Part shown: positions 36,695 to 45,324 of the stretch, in pieces
Position numbering within the stretch: the stretch's first letter is position 1
How the letters are laid out: each line of letters opens with the position of its first letter
DNA from: Lichenicoccus sp964247695
GTDB taxonomy: Bacteria; Pseudomonadota; Alphaproteobacteria; Acetobacterales; Acetobacteraceae
Direction: 5' to 3'
DNA: 64,000 nt
Assembly: GCA_964247695.1 (NCBI GenBank)
Contig: CAXTVI010000002.1
Span: forward strand, 62,001 to 126,000
The notes under the pieces: generated by a model
What the model saw: the letters and a program-made list of their open reading frames with translations, nothing else
What the model was told of the DNA's origin: nothing
The model's database searches: none
Made by a program: the position numbers and the translations under genes

Positions 36695-37553
36695 AGAAAC
36701 CATCATTGCCGTCTACGACACCCTCGAACACGCCGAGGCCGCAATTCGCGACCTGACGGCCGCCGGCGTTCCGGCCGGCGCGATCTCCCACCATGCCGGC
36801 GGCGAGCACGTCGCGGAAGGAACGACCGGAGCACCGCGCGAGCAGGGCTTCTGGTCTAGTCTGTTCGGTGGCGAGCCGGATCACGACACCGCCGTCTATG
36901 ACCGCAGCCTGGAGAGCGGATCAACCGTCATCTCGGTCAAGGTGCCGGATGAGCATGTCACCGCGGTGAGCGAAATCCTCGAGCGCCACAACCCGATCGA
37001 CATCGACGAGCGCGCCTCGACCTACGGCCTGGCCACGGGCACGCGCACGAGCGCGTATGATGACGAGCCGGCAACCACCGCCGCCCCGGTTGGCGTGGCA
37101 ACCCGGACCGACGCATCGGTTGAGCCGGTTGCGGCGTCCGGTCTCGAGACGGGCCGCGTCGCTCCTGCGACCGGCGAGACCATCCAGCTTTCCGAGGAGC
37201 AACTCGTAGTCGGCCGGCGTGCGGTCAACCGTGGCACCACGCGCGTTCGTCGCTTCGTGGTCGAGACCCCGGTCGAGGAGCAGGTGACACTGCATGACGA
37301 GTCCGTGCAGGTCGATCGCCGTCCGGTCACCGATGGGCGCGCCGTCTCCGGCGAGGCCTTCACCGACAAGGCGATCGAGATGACCGAGACCGGCGAGGAA
37401 GCCGTGATCGGCAAGACGGCCCATGTGCGCGAGGAAGTCAGCCTGCGGAAGGAGGCGGCCGACCGCGTCGAGACGGTGCGCGACACCGTGCGTCGCGAGG
37501 ACGTGAAGATCGAGCATGTGCCGGGCGAGACGCCCGTCGACCGCAAGATCTGA
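36687..37553 (+). CDS. DUF2382 (YsnF-like) stress protein, long form
   Basis: A 288-residue protein. Residues 1-100 form a ferredoxin-like general-stress domain (IIAVYDTLEHAEAAIRDLTA, AGVPAGAIS). A proline/alanine/threonine linker of about 60 residues follows. Residues about 165-288 are the DUF2382 domain (IQLSEEQLVVGRRAVNRGTT, EEAVIGKTAHVREEVSLRKE, DVKIEHVPGETPVDRKI). The IEHVP-x5-DR segment is shared with the preceding gene. It likely responds to osmotic or oxidative stress; the molecular function is unknown. A perfect hairpin directly behind the stop ends the transcript. Confidence 0.82.
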   Translation: MAEETIIAVYDTLEHAEAAIRDLTAAGVPAGAISHHAGGEHVAEGTTGAPREQGFWSSLFGGEPDHDTAVYDRSLESGSTVISVKVPDEHVTAVSEILERHNPIDIDERASTYGLATGTRTSAYDDEPATTAAPVGVATRTDASVEPVAASGLETGRVAPATGETIQLSEEQLVVGRRAVNRGTTRVRRFVVETPVEEQVTLHDESVQVDRRPVTDGRAVSGEAFTDKAIEMTETGEEAVIGKTAHVREEVSLRKEAADRVETVRDTVRREDVKIEHVPGETPVDRKI

Positions 37554-37563
37554 GCGATAGCCA

Positions 37564-37590
37564 GCCGGGGATGCGAGCAGCATCCCCGGC
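37564..37590. terminator. Perfect 11-bp hairpin between convergent genes
   Basis: GCCGGGGATGC (37564-37574), loop GAGCA, GCATCCCCGGC (37580-37590). It sits between the DUF2382 stop at 37553 and the convergent amidohydrolase stop at 37593 and can serve both strands. There is no long T tract, which is common in GC-rich genomes. Confidence 0.78.
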
Positions 37591-37592
37591 CA

Positions 37593-38465
37593 TTATGGCT
37601 GGATGAAGTGCATGAGCCGGTAGGCCTCGATTGCGGACCGGCCCATGATCTGGGTGTGCTGTTCGTTATCGAGGTCGCCCAACGTCGCGCCGAGCGCGGC
37701 GACAACGTCGCGATAGCTACCGGCGACCAGGCAGACCGGCCAGTCGCTACCGAACATGCAGCGTTCCACCCCGAATTCCGCCAGGGCGTGTTCCACATAG
37801 GGCTGCAGGTCGGATGGCGCCCAACGCGCCCAGTCCGCCTCCGTGACCATCCCGGAAAGCTTGCACCAGACGTGATCCCGATGCGCCGCAACCTGCCGGA
37901 TCAGGCCGCGCCAGGGTTCCATGGCGCCGGAGGCAATGTCCGGCTTCGCGATATGGTCGAGCACAAAACGAAGCTGCGGCATCGTTGCCACGATCCGTGC
38001 CATCGCCGGCAGGTGCGTGGCGGTGCCTACCAGGTCGTAGACGAGTCCCGCCGAAGCCACGGCCTCGAGACCCGGCCTGATCTCCGGCCGCAGGATCCAG
38101 GCCGGGTCGTCCTCCTCGTGCAGGAGGTGACGCACGCCGACCAGCCACTGGCCGCCCGGGCCTGAACGTAGGGCGTCCAGGGTGTCGGCGACCGCACGGT
38201 CGGAGAGGTCGACCCATCCGACGACGCCCGCGATGAAGTCGGTCGCCTCGGCTAGGCGCAGGAAGTCGTGCGTCTCGTCGAGGTTGTTCTGCGTCTGCAC
38301 CAGCACCGTTGCGGTGATGCCGTCCGCCTCCAGGTCGGCCCGCAAATCGTCCGGCGCAAAGGCGCGGCGAATCGGCTGGAACCGACCGCTCAGCCACGCA
38401 TGGTCGTGACTGCTGGCATCGAGGTTCCAGAAATGCTGATGCGCGTCGATGATCGGCGTAATCAT
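37593..38465 (-). CDS. Amidohydrolase family 2 protein (fuconolactonase-like)
   Basis: A 290-residue TIM-barrel hydrolase of COG3618 type. It begins with the metal-binding strand IIDAHQHFWNLDASSHDHAW, then VLVQTQNNLDETHDFLRLAE, VVGWVDLSD, FVLDHIAKPDI, CKLSGMVTEADW and MFGSDWPVC. These are the landmarks of L-fucono-1,5-lactonase and related sugar lactonases or dicarboxylic lactone hydrolases. The aldo-keto reductase just upstream on the same strand (7-bp gap) could supply the lactone from a sugar such as L-fucose or L-galactose. This pairing is the main evidence for a sugar role. Confidence 0.82.
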   Translation of the reverse strand: MITPIIDAHQHFWNLDASSHDHAWLSGRFQPIRRAFAPDDLRADLEADGITATVLVQTQNNLDETHDFLRLAEATDFIAGVVGWVDLSDRAVADTLDALRSGPGGQWLVGVRHLLHEEDDPAWILRPEIRPGLEAVASAGLVYDLVGTATHLPAMARIVATMPQLRFVLDHIAKPDIASGAMEPWRGLIRQVAAHRDHVWCKLSGMVTEADWARWAPSDLQPYVEHALAEFGVERCMFGSDWPVCLVAGSYRDVVAALGATLGDLDNEQHTQIMGRSAIEAYRLMHFIQP

Positions 38466-38472
38466 GCAGGCG

Positions 38473-39459
38473 CTACCAGCGGTGATGCACGTGCGGCCGG
38501 ATATCCTGGTCGTAGATCGCGACCAGGGCCGTCATGGTCGTATCGTCGAGCGCCGGCAACGTGGCCGCCTCGGCATTCGCGTGCGCCTGCTCGGCATTGC
38601 GGGCGCCGGGAATGGCAACCGTCACCGCGTCCGACATCAGGATCCAGCGCAACGCGAAACGTGCCATCGTCGTATCGCCGCCAACGAGTGGGCGGATCCG
38701 CTCGACCGCCTGTAGCCCGACCGCATAGGGCACCCCGGAAAAGGTTTCGCCGACATCGAAGGCCTCGCCGTTGCGGTTGAATTTCCGGTGGTCGGTCTCC
38801 TCGAAGCTGCTGTCGGCGGTAAACTTGCCCGACAGCAATCCGCTGGCGAGCGGCACGCGCGCGATGATGGCGACGTCGCTCGCCTTCGCGCGCTCGAACA
38901 GCTCGGTTGCCGGACGTTGCCGGAAGATGTTGTAGATGATCTGGATGCTGACGACGCCGGGATAGTCGAGCGCCTTCAGGGCTTCCTCGACACGCTCGAC
39001 GCTGACCCCGTAATCGCGGATCTTGCCGTCCTGCTTGAGGTCGTCGAGAAAGCCGAAGACCTCCGGATGGTAGTAGAGATCGGTCGGCGGGCAGTGCAAC
39101 TGCACCAGGTCCAGCGTCTCCGTCTGCAGGTTGGCGAGGCTGCGCTCGATCCAGCCGGCGAGGTTGGCGCGGCTGTAGCCGGCGGTCTCCTGGCGATCGA
39201 GACGACGTCCGGCCTTGGTCGCGATGAACGGCCGCTCGCCGCCGCGCTCGCGCATCACCCGCGCGATGAGCTGCTCGGAGCGCCCGTCGCCATACACGTC
39301 GGCGGTGTCGATGAAGGTCACGCCGCTGTCGAGCGCCTCGTTGAGGGCGGCGAGCGCGTCGGTGTCGTTGACATGGCCCCAGCTCGCGCCGATCGCCCAG
39401 GCGCCGAAGCCGATCTCGCTGACCTTGCGCCCGGTCTTGCCGAACTTGCGATGTTCCAT
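38473..39459 (-). CDS. Aldo/keto reductase
   Basis: A 328-residue AKR barrel. The catalytic tetrad is visible: Asp and Tyr in FIDTADVYGDGRSEQ, Lys in FIATKAGRR, His in LVQLHCPPTDL. The N-terminus MEHRKFGKTGRKVSEIGFGA is usual. AVTVAIPGARNAEQAHANAE near the C-terminus is the NADP-binding SxR-like element of the YajO/L-galactose dehydrogenase branch. It may oxidise an aldose to the lactone that the neighbouring amidohydrolase opens. The ATG at 39459 fits the family start exactly. The two genes are separated by only 7 bp and should be co-transcribed. Confidence 0.85.
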   Translation of the reverse strand: MEHRKFGKTGRKVSEIGFGAWAIGASWGHVNDTDALAALNEALDSGVTFIDTADVYGDGRSEQLIARVMRERGGERPFIATKAGRRLDRQETAGYSRANLAGWIERSLANLQTETLDLVQLHCPPTDLYYHPEVFGFLDDLKQDGKIRDYGVSVERVEEALKALDYPGVVSIQIIYNIFRQRPATELFERAKASDVAIIARVPLASGLLSGKFTADSSFEETDHRKFNRNGEAFDVGETFSGVPYAVGLQAVERIRPLVGGDTTMARFALRWILMSDAVTVAIPGARNAEQAHANAEAATLPALDDTTMTALVAIYDQDIRPHVHHRW

Positions 39460-39496
39460 GGTTGTTTCTCCCAGAGCGTGGTCCGATGAAGCAGCT

Positions 39497-39943
39497 TTAT
39501 CCCGCCGGCAGGTCCTTGCCCATGCGCCGATGCCAGATCGTGACCTCAATGAACGGCTCACCCTCCGTCCGGTAGCCGAGCCGCTCATAGAAGCCGACCG
39601 CCGGTAGGCGCGCGGAGAGTTCGATCCTGCGGGCGCCGAGCCCAGGCAGGATCGTCTCCGCATGCCGCACCAGGCACGCCCCCAGGCCTCGGCCCTGCAG
39701 CGGCGCTGCGATCGCCATCTGCCGGAGCTTCGCGGTGCCGTCGGCGTTCGGCCGCACCAGCAGGAGCGTGCCTGACACCACGCTGTCGTGCCACAAGGCG
39801 AGGTGGATCTGGTCGCGCTCGGCCTCGAGTTGTGCCTCGGTCAGAACCAGGCCGAGCGGGTCGCGGAGCAGGCGCCTGCGCAGCGCCAGCATGTCGTGGT
39901 AAGGCGCGCTCTGGCAGGCGACGGCGGATATCTGAATTGGCAT
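39497..39943 (-). CDS. GNAT-family N-acetyltransferase
   Basis: A 148-residue acetyltransferase of the ElaA/YjcF-like group: LALRRRLLRDPLGLVLTEAQ, then VSGTLLLVRPNADGTAKLRQ, MAIAAPLQGRGLGACLVRHA with the acetyl-CoA motif Q-G-R-G-L-G, and VGFYERLGYRTEGEPFIEV. The substrate is unknown. I chose the ATG at 39943 because GGAAGG lies 9 nt upstream; the ATG at 39952 has no spacing left to that site. It is 37 bp upstream of the aldo-keto reductase on the same strand. Confidence 0.82.
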   Translation of the reverse strand: MPIQISAVACQSAPYHDMLALRRRLLRDPLGLVLTEAQLEAERDQIHLALWHDSVVSGTLLLVRPNADGTAKLRQMAIAAPLQGRGLGACLVRHAETILPGLGARRIELSARLPAVGFYERLGYRTEGEPFIEVTIWHRRMGKDLPAG

Positions 39944-40803
39944 CGGCAGCATCCTTCCGAGGCGGTATCATCCTGGCAAGTCTGGCCTGGCTCCTCCTGC
40001 TGGCCACGCCGGCGGCGGCCGACGAGGTCTGTCGTTATGCCGGCAGCAGCGACTATGACGGCCGGCTCGCCATCGAGGCGCGGTCAGTCGCGGGCGAGGG
40101 TGGCCTGCGCCTTGATATCCGGCTGCAGCTCGATGCCGACCCGTTGCCCCTGGTGCATACGCGCTACCTGATGCAGGAGATCAGCGTCTGGCACCGAGAC
40201 GGACTCTCGCAACTTGCCGTGAACAGCCGCTACCGCTTCGACGACCACATCGTCCGGCAGCAATGGGACGTCTATGACCGCAAGCCGGACGGGCTTGCCG
40301 CCTGGCGGGTCCAGGGCAAGCACCCAGCCGAGTTCCGGCGCCAACATCCGGGCTTCGCAGGTCACTGGGACCTGGCCCGCTTCGGCGCGCCATGGCTCGC
40401 CGACTACGGGATGCTGACGTCCGACCGCCGGCCGGACCTCGACGTGGCGCACGACATGCGGGCGGTGCGGTCGCCGCTTGCCCTGGCCTTCTACTGGCTG
40501 CGCTGGCTGGACCGCCCTGAAACGGTGCCGGTCTATCTGCCGGGTTTCAAGGAACAGAAGCTGGTCGAGCTCGGTATCGGCGCCGGCATTGGCACCGAGC
40601 CTGGGGCCGGGCGCCGGACATGGCAGGCGACGCCGCGCTATCCCGGCCTCGACCCGAGCCGGCCCTCGACAGTGACGGCCACGATGGCGCCGGACCGGCA
40701 CCTGCAGCGGCTCGAGTTCGACCTGCACGGCGTCGAGCACAGCGCCCGCGCCAGGGTAATTCTGGTCGGCTGCACCGGAACGCTGCCACCACCACCCGGA
40801 TGA
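39937..40803 (+). CDS. Exported protein of unknown function
   Basis: About 288 residues with a signal peptide (IILASLAWLLLLATPAAA, cleavage before DEVCRYAG). The mature part is all-beta in appearance: SDYDGRLAIEARSVAGEG, TRYLMQEISVWHRDGLSQLA, FDDHIVRQQWDVYDRK, ending in a VGCTG segment. It has two cysteines near the ends of the mature chain. I do not recognise the family with certainty. No ATG precedes the signal peptide; the TTG at 39937, with GGCGGA upstream, is the best start and slightly overlaps the divergent GNAT gene. Confidence 0.6.
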   Translation: MASAASFRGGIILASLAWLLLLATPAAADEVCRYAGSSDYDGRLAIEARSVAGEGGLRLDIRLQLDADPLPLVHTRYLMQEISVWHRDGLSQLAVNSRYRFDDHIVRQQWDVYDRKPDGLAAWRVQGKHPAEFRRQHPGFAGHWDLARFGAPWLADYGMLTSDRRPDLDVAHDMRAVRSPLALAFYWLRWLDRPETVPVYLPGFKEQKLVELGIGAGIGTEPGAGRRTWQATPRYPGLDPSRPSTVTATMAPDRHLQRLEFDLHGVEHSARARVILVGCTGTLPPPPG

Positions 40804-41061
40804 CCCGGCCCGCGGCATCGTTTTGTTGACTTACTCAGGGTTAGACACGAACATCAGGGTGAATGATCGGGTATCGAAACCAATATGCCGTCATGCACCA
40901 GCATCGCCCGCGGCGGCATGAAACGGCAAGAACTCGTCAAATGACCGTTCGACGGTTGGTCGCGCCAATATTTAAGCTGTCGTCGGATCCCGACTATTCA
41001 GGGAGTCGCGGCGATCTCTAGCGTTCCTCCCGGTGAGCAGGTCGGGCCGGACTCGACCGCC
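40804..41061. other. Intergenic upstream of GGDEF protein
   Basis: These 258 bases are A/T-rich by local standards (TTTTGTTGACTTACTC at about 40819; TATTTAAGCTG at about 40969) and probably contain the promoter of the GGDEF gene. TTGACTTACTC resembles a -35 element, but no matching -10 was settled. No gene is seen. Confidence 0.35.
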
Positions 41062-42747
41062 ATGCTCAAGCTCCTGTTCGTCAGCGCCTCGACACGCGCC
41101 CGCGACGAGTTTCCGCGCCAGGCTGGTGCCGCCCGTTCGGGCCTCACCGTCATCGTCGACGACCATCTGGCCGGACTCGCCGGCATCGACCACGAGATCG
41201 CGGCGGTGGTGCTGGACGCACGCCAGGACCGCGAGCTCGCAAATGTCGCCCTGCAGCGGCTGGCGCTAGAGCCGGCCTCGGGGCGTCCGTTCGTCCTCCT
41301 GCTGATCGACGGCCACGAGACCGAAAAGGAGTGGGCGATCGCGAGCGGCGCCGACGACGTGCTGGCCGGGTCCTATACGCTTCCCGACCTGCGGCTGCGC
41401 CTCGCCGGCCTGTGCCGGGCGGTCGGCCAGCAGCGCGAGATCGAGCGGCTGTCGCGGACCGTCGAGGGTGTCGCCAGCGAGGCGAGCCAGCTACGCTCGC
41501 TCGCCTATACGGATCACCTCACCGGGCTGCCGAACCGGCTGTACCTCGATAACTGGGTGTCCGAGCTCGGCACAAGGCGCGACGGGGAGGCCAATTTCGG
41601 CATCCACATGATCGACCTCGACAAGTTCAAGCAGATCAACGACCGCTACGGGCACCGTGCCGGCGACATCCTGCTCAAGCAGGTCAGCGAGCGGCTCTGC
41701 CAGAACTCGCGCCGGCTCGACATCGTGGCGCGCCTCGGTGGCGACGAGATCGCCGTGGTCCAAGTGGGCGCGATCTCCGCCGACGATCTGAGGGCGTTCG
41801 CCGAGCGGCTGCTAGGCGTGTTCAGGGACGTATTCCTGATCGACGGCAATGCGATCCAGGTGGCGGGCTGCGTCGGCAGCGCGCTGTATCCTGCGCACAG
41901 CGACAATTTCTCGGACCTGCTGCATCGCGCCGATATCGCGATGTACGAGGCGAAGTCCGCCGGCACCGGCATCTTCCGCCTGTTCCAGGGCAGTGTGGAG
42001 TTGCCGGCGCCCGCGCCGCGGTCGGAGGCGGTGGAACAGGAGTTGCGCGAGGTTCGTTACGGCCTGTTCTTCAGCCTGGCCGGCAACGCGTTCCGGGGCG
42101 GCATGATTATTCCGCGCGGGCGGCGCCAGAGGGATGCACGGCGCGAAGGCGAACGCGAAGACCTGCCGATCGGCGAGCGTGTCGCGAGCCAGATGCGGGA
42201 TCTTCGGCTGGCGCTGCTGCAATCTAGCCTCTGGAAGACCACCTACCCAGTCGTGTTCAGCGCCTCGGTGCATGCGTCGGCCTTCGCGGACGGCGCCATC
42301 GTGACCACCATCCAGGAACTGCTGCTCGAGACCGGCGCCGATCCCGCGCAGTGCGAGGTGACGCTGGAGGAGCCCGACACCCTCGCCGACATGGACGCCC
42401 TGCACCGTCTCCGCGAACTGGGGCTGGGCCTCGGCGCGCATGTACGCATAGAGACCTTCATGCTGCAGCGTATGCTGCGCCTGCCGCTGACCCGGCTGCA
42501 TCTGGATCGCGGCTTCACCGAGACCACCGCGCAGACCGGAAGCAACGACGTGCTGGTGGAGGCGGCGGCGCTGTTCGCGCGCTCGATCCGGGCGCGTACC
42601 GTCGCCTATGGCGTCACCGTCCGTGAGCAGGCGGAGGCCCTGCTGGCGCTCGGTGTCGACGACATGACCGGATCATATGCCGCCCCGGTCACCTCGAACG
42701 ATGCGCTGTCGAGCCGCAGGCACCGCATCGCCGCCGAGCAGCGCTGA
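41062..42747 (+). CDS. Degenerate GGDEF/EAL-type signalling protein with pseudo-receiver
   Basis: A 561-residue protein. Residues 1-120 resemble a receiver fold (AAVVLDARQD, VLLLIDGHETEKEWAIASGA, DDVLAGSY) but lack a clear DD pair and lysine set. A helical linker leads to a GGDEF domain at about 150-310: TDHLTGLPNRLYLDNW, MIDLDKFKQINDRYGHRAGD and the active-site loop as LGGDEIAVV (residues 225-233; Ile instead of Phe). The rest (about 385-550) is laid out like an EAL domain (CEVTLEEPDTLADM, RLPLTRLHLDRGF, AYGVTVREQAEAL) but has no EAL or DDFG motif. Cyclic-di-GMP synthesis is possible; hydrolysis is unlikely. Confidence 0.82.
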   Translation: MLKLLFVSASTRARDEFPRQAGAARSGLTVIVDDHLAGLAGIDHEIAAVVLDARQDRELANVALQRLALEPASGRPFVLLLIDGHETEKEWAIASGADDVLAGSYTLPDLRLRLAGLCRAVGQQREIERLSRTVEGVASEASQLRSLAYTDHLTGLPNRLYLDNWVSELGTRRDGEANFGIHMIDLDKFKQINDRYGHRAGDILLKQVSERLCQNSRRLDIVARLGGDEIAVVQVGAISADDLRAFAERLLGVFRDVFLIDGNAIQVAGCVGSALYPAHSDNFSDLLHRADIAMYEAKSAGTGIFRLFQGSVELPAPAPRSEAVEQELREVRYGLFFSLAGNAFRGGMIIPRGRRQRDARREGEREDLPIGERVASQMRDLRLALLQSSLWKTTYPVVFSASVHASAFADGAIVTTIQELLLETGADPAQCEVTLEEPDTLADMDALHRLRELGLGLGAHVRIETFMLQRMLRLPLTRLHLDRGFTETTAQTGSNDVLVEAAALFARSIRARTVAYGVTVREQAEALLALGVDDMTGSYAAPVTSNDALSSRRHRIAAEQR

Positions 42748-42749
42748 GT

Positions 42750-43598
42750 TCAGCCGACCTTGTCGCCTGCGACCTTCTCACCCCGGATGAAGGCAAGCAG
42801 GTCGGCGTTGAACTCGTCCTGATGGGTCAGGCTGAGGCCGTGCGGAGCCCTCGGGTAGACCTTCAGCACCGCGTCGCGGACGATCTCGCTCGACAGCTTG
42901 CCGGAGGCCACGAAGGGCACGATCTGATCGTCGTCGCCATGCGCCACGAAGGTCGGGATGTCGAAGCGACGCAGGTCCTCGTTGAAGTCGGTTTCCGAGA
43001 ACTGCCTGATGCAGTCGTACTGGCCCTTGAGGCCACCCATCATGCCCTGCAGCCAGAACAGGTCGCGCACCCCTTCGGATAGTGCCTTCCCAGGCCGGTT
43101 GTATCCGTAGAAGGGTGTGGCGAGATCCTTGAAGAACTGCGAGCGGTTGTCGAACGTGCCCTTGCGTATGCCGTCGAACACCTCGATCGGCAGGCCGACC
43201 GGGTTGGCGGCGGTCTTCAGCATCAGCGGCGGCACCGCGCCGAGCAGCACCGCGCGGCTGAGATGGCCGGTGCCGTGGCGGCCGATATAGCGCGTCACCT
43301 CGCCGCCGCCGGTCGAGTGGCCGACGATCACCGCATCGCGCAACTCCAGCCGGGTGATCAGCTCGGCAAGATCGTCCGCATACTGGTCCATGTGGTTGCC
43401 GTCCCAGGTCTGGTCCGAGCGGCCATGGCTGCGCCGGTCATGCGCGATGACCCGGTAGCCGCGCTCGCCGAGGAACTGCATCTGGGCATCCCAGGCATCG
43501 GCGCTGAGCGGCCAGCCATGCGAGAACACGACCGGCTGGCCGGAGCCGAAGTCCTTGTAGAAAATCCGTGTGCCGTCCCTGGTGGTGATGGTGCTCAT
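42750..43598 (-). CDS. Alpha/beta hydrolase, non-haem chloroperoxidase type
   Basis: A 282-residue cofactor-free haloperoxidase/esterase-like protein. It starts MSTITTRDGTRIFYKDFGSG, then PVVFSHGWPLSADAWD, VIAHDRRSHGRSDQ, the nucleophile in IVGHSTGGGEVTRY, VAHGDDDQIVPF (acid) and YPRAPHGLSLTHQDEFN (histidine). The family hydrolyses esters and can form peracids. AGGAGAGG lies 6 nt upstream of the ATG (minus strand). Its end is 2 bp from the convergent GGDEF gene stop. It stands alone with no hint of its natural substrate. Confidence 0.88.
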   Translation of the reverse strand: MSTITTRDGTRIFYKDFGSGQPVVFSHGWPLSADAWDAQMQFLGERGYRVIAHDRRSHGRSDQTWDGNHMDQYADDLAELITRLELRDAVIVGHSTGGGEVTRYIGRHGTGHLSRAVLLGAVPPLMLKTAANPVGLPIEVFDGIRKGTFDNRSQFFKDLATPFYGYNRPGKALSEGVRDLFWLQGMMGGLKGQYDCIRQFSETDFNEDLRRFDIPTFVAHGDDDQIVPFVASGKLSSEIVRDAVLKVYPRAPHGLSLTHQDEFNADLLAFIRGEKVAGDKVG

Positions 43599-43692
43599 GG
43601 TCCTCTCCTTTTCGGCTGAGAGGGACGCTTCCGCCGTGCCGGCCCACCGTCAAGCGGCATTAGGGGACGATCAGGATTTAAATGCGGCCTGT

Positions 43693-44445
43693 TCAGGTTT
43701 CGCCGGATAGAACTTCGGAGAACCGGGTGCGGCTACGGGCCAGATGATCGTGCGCCGCCTGTCGAGCCGCCGCCGGATCGGCCGTCTCGATGGCGTGCAG
43801 GATTGCCAGATGCTCGAGACGCAGCCGTTCCTTGTAGGCAGCGAGCAGGGTGTCGCGCATACCCTCGAGCCGCACGCGCTGGCGTGGAATGATGTGGCAG
43901 CCGAACACGTCGAACACACGGGTGAAGTACATGTTCTGCGTCGCGGCGAGGATGGCGCGGTGGAAGGCAAAATCCTCGTCCGCGCCGGCCCCGGCCTCGC
44001 CCCTGGTCGCGGTAACGGCCTCGAAATGGTGCCTGATCGCCGCGAGATCGGCGTCTGACCGACGCTCGGCTGCGAGCCCGGCCGCTTCCACCTCGATGCT
44101 CATGCGCAGCTCCAGCACGCTGAGCGTATCGGCTAGCGTGTTGTCGGCACTGTCGATGGTGAACGAGCGCCGGCTTGCACGATCGGCGACGAAGGCGCCG
44201 AGGCCCTGGCGCGTGGTGATCAGGCCGCGCGCGCGCAGCGAGGCGAGCGCTTCGCGCACCACGGTGCGGCTGACGCCGGTGGCGGCGACGATGGCCTGCT
44301 CGGTCGGCAGGCGCTGGCCGGGAGCGAGTTGGCCGGTCTCGATCTGTGCCACCAGCGTCTCGACCAGGCCGCCGGTGAGGTTCGGCGCCTGCGCGATCCT
44401 GGAGAACAGCGCGGGCCTGGAGAACAGCGCGGGCCGGCCCTCCAT
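43693..44445 (-). CDS. GntR-family regulator (FadR/FCD type), downstream copy
   Basis: A 250-residue regulator. The winged helix is at about 25-90 (LVETLVAQIETGQLAPGQRL, TGVSRTVVREALASLRARGL). The FCD ligand domain follows with the metal-binding aspartate and histidines in DEDFAFHRAILAATQN, FHRAI and HLAILHAIE. The N-terminus carries a duplicated PALFSR hexapeptide. Its ATG overlaps the stop of the diketo-acid hydrolase gene (ATGA), so it is the last gene of the sugar-acid operon. It likely binds a hydroxyacid intermediate and could control its own operon. Confidence 0.88.
   Translation of the reverse strand: MEGRPALFSRPALFSRIAQAPNLTGGLVETLVAQIETGQLAPGQRLPTEQAIVAATGVSRTVVREALASLRARGLITTRQGLGAFVADRASRRSFTIDSADNTLADTLSVLELRMSIEVEAAGLAAERRSDADLAAIRHHFEAVTATRGEAGAGADEDFAFHRAILAATQNMYFTRVFDVFGCHIIPRQRVRLEGMRDTLLAAYKERLRLEHLAILHAIETADPAAARQAAHDHLARSRTRFSEVLSGET
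44399..44434 (-). repeat. 18-nt tandem duplication in GntR N-terminus
   Basis: Two exact 18-nt units (44399-44416 and 44417-44434) encode PALFSR-PALFSR on the minus strand, directly after the start codon region and before the winged helix. The copies are identical, so the duplication is recent. Confidence 0.9.
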
Positions 44446-45293
44446 CAGGCGGCCGCTTCGGTCACCTGGACCTGCTCGCCCAGCCCCTCGATGCCGAGGC
44501 GAATGGTCTGGCCGGGTCGGAGATAGACCGGTATCGGCTTGACGCCCATGCCGACCCCCGGTGGGGTCCCGGTGGAGATGATGTCGCCCGGCTGCAGGCT
44601 CATGAACTGCGACAGGTACGAGACCAGCGTCTTCACCCCGAAGATCATCGTCTTCGTGGAGCCGTCCTGGCGCTTGACGCCGTCTACGCTAAGCCACATC
44701 GGCAGCGACTGCGGGTCCGCGATCTCATTCGGCGTCACCAGCCAAGGCCCGATCGGGCCAAAGCTGTCGGCCGACTTGCCCTTGGTCCACTGGCCGCCGC
44801 GCTCGGTCTGGAATGCGCGCTCGGAGACGTCGTTGATCAGGCAGTAGCCGGCGACATGCGAGAGGGCATCGTCTTTGGAGACGTAGCGTGCCTCGGTGCC
44901 GATCACCACGCCGAGCTCGACCTCCCAGTCGGTCTTTTCCGAGTTGCGCGGGATGATCACCGGATCGTTCGGCCCGGTGATGGCGCTGGTCGCCTTCATG
45001 AAGATGATGGGTTCTTCGGGGATCTTGGCGCCGGTCTCGGCGGCGTGGTCGGCGTAGTTCAGCCCGATGCAGATGAATTTCCCGACCCGCCCGACGCAGG
45101 GGCCGATCCGGGGGCTGCCATCGACCAGCGGCAGCGACGCTGTATCGAGGGCTGCGATCCGCTGCAGGGAGGCCGATCCGAGGACCGCGCCCACGACATC
45201 CTCGACATGCGCCGAGAGATCGCGGATGCGCCCGTCGGTGTCCAGCAGTCCCGGCTTTTCCTGGCCGCGTGGGCCATAACGAAGCAGTTTCAT
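44445..45293 (-). CDS. Fumarylacetoacetate hydrolase-family protein, 2,4-diketo-3-deoxy-L-fuconate hydrolase-like
   Basis: A 282-residue FAH-family hydrolase. Key stretches: KFICIGLNYADHAAETGAKI, IIFMKATSAITGPNDPVIIP, RNSEKTDWEVELGVVIGTEA (metal-binding glutamates), YCLINDVSERAFQ, KSADSFGPIGPWLVT and DIISTGTPPGVGMG. This set is that of the enzyme that cleaves 2,4-diketo-3-deoxy-L-fuconate (or -rhamnonate) to pyruvate and L-lactate. The ATG at 45293 gives the usual length. It lies between the matching SDR and a GntR gene in one operon, which supports the assignment; the exact sugar acid is inferred. Confidence 0.83.
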   Translation of the reverse strand: MKLLRYGPRGQEKPGLLDTDGRIRDLSAHVEDVVGAVLGSASLQRIAALDTASLPLVDGSPRIGPCVGRVGKFICIGLNYADHAAETGAKIPEEPIIFMKATSAITGPNDPVIIPRNSEKTDWEVELGVVIGTEARYVSKDDALSHVAGYCLINDVSERAFQTERGGQWTKGKSADSFGPIGPWLVTPNEIADPQSLPMWLSVDGVKRQDGSTKTMIFGVKTLVSYLSQFMSLQPGDIISTGTPPGVGMGVKPIPVYLRPGQTIRLGIEGLGEQVQVTEAAA

Positions 45294-45324
45294 GCACGGT
45301 GTTCCTTGATGACTAGTTTCGGGT

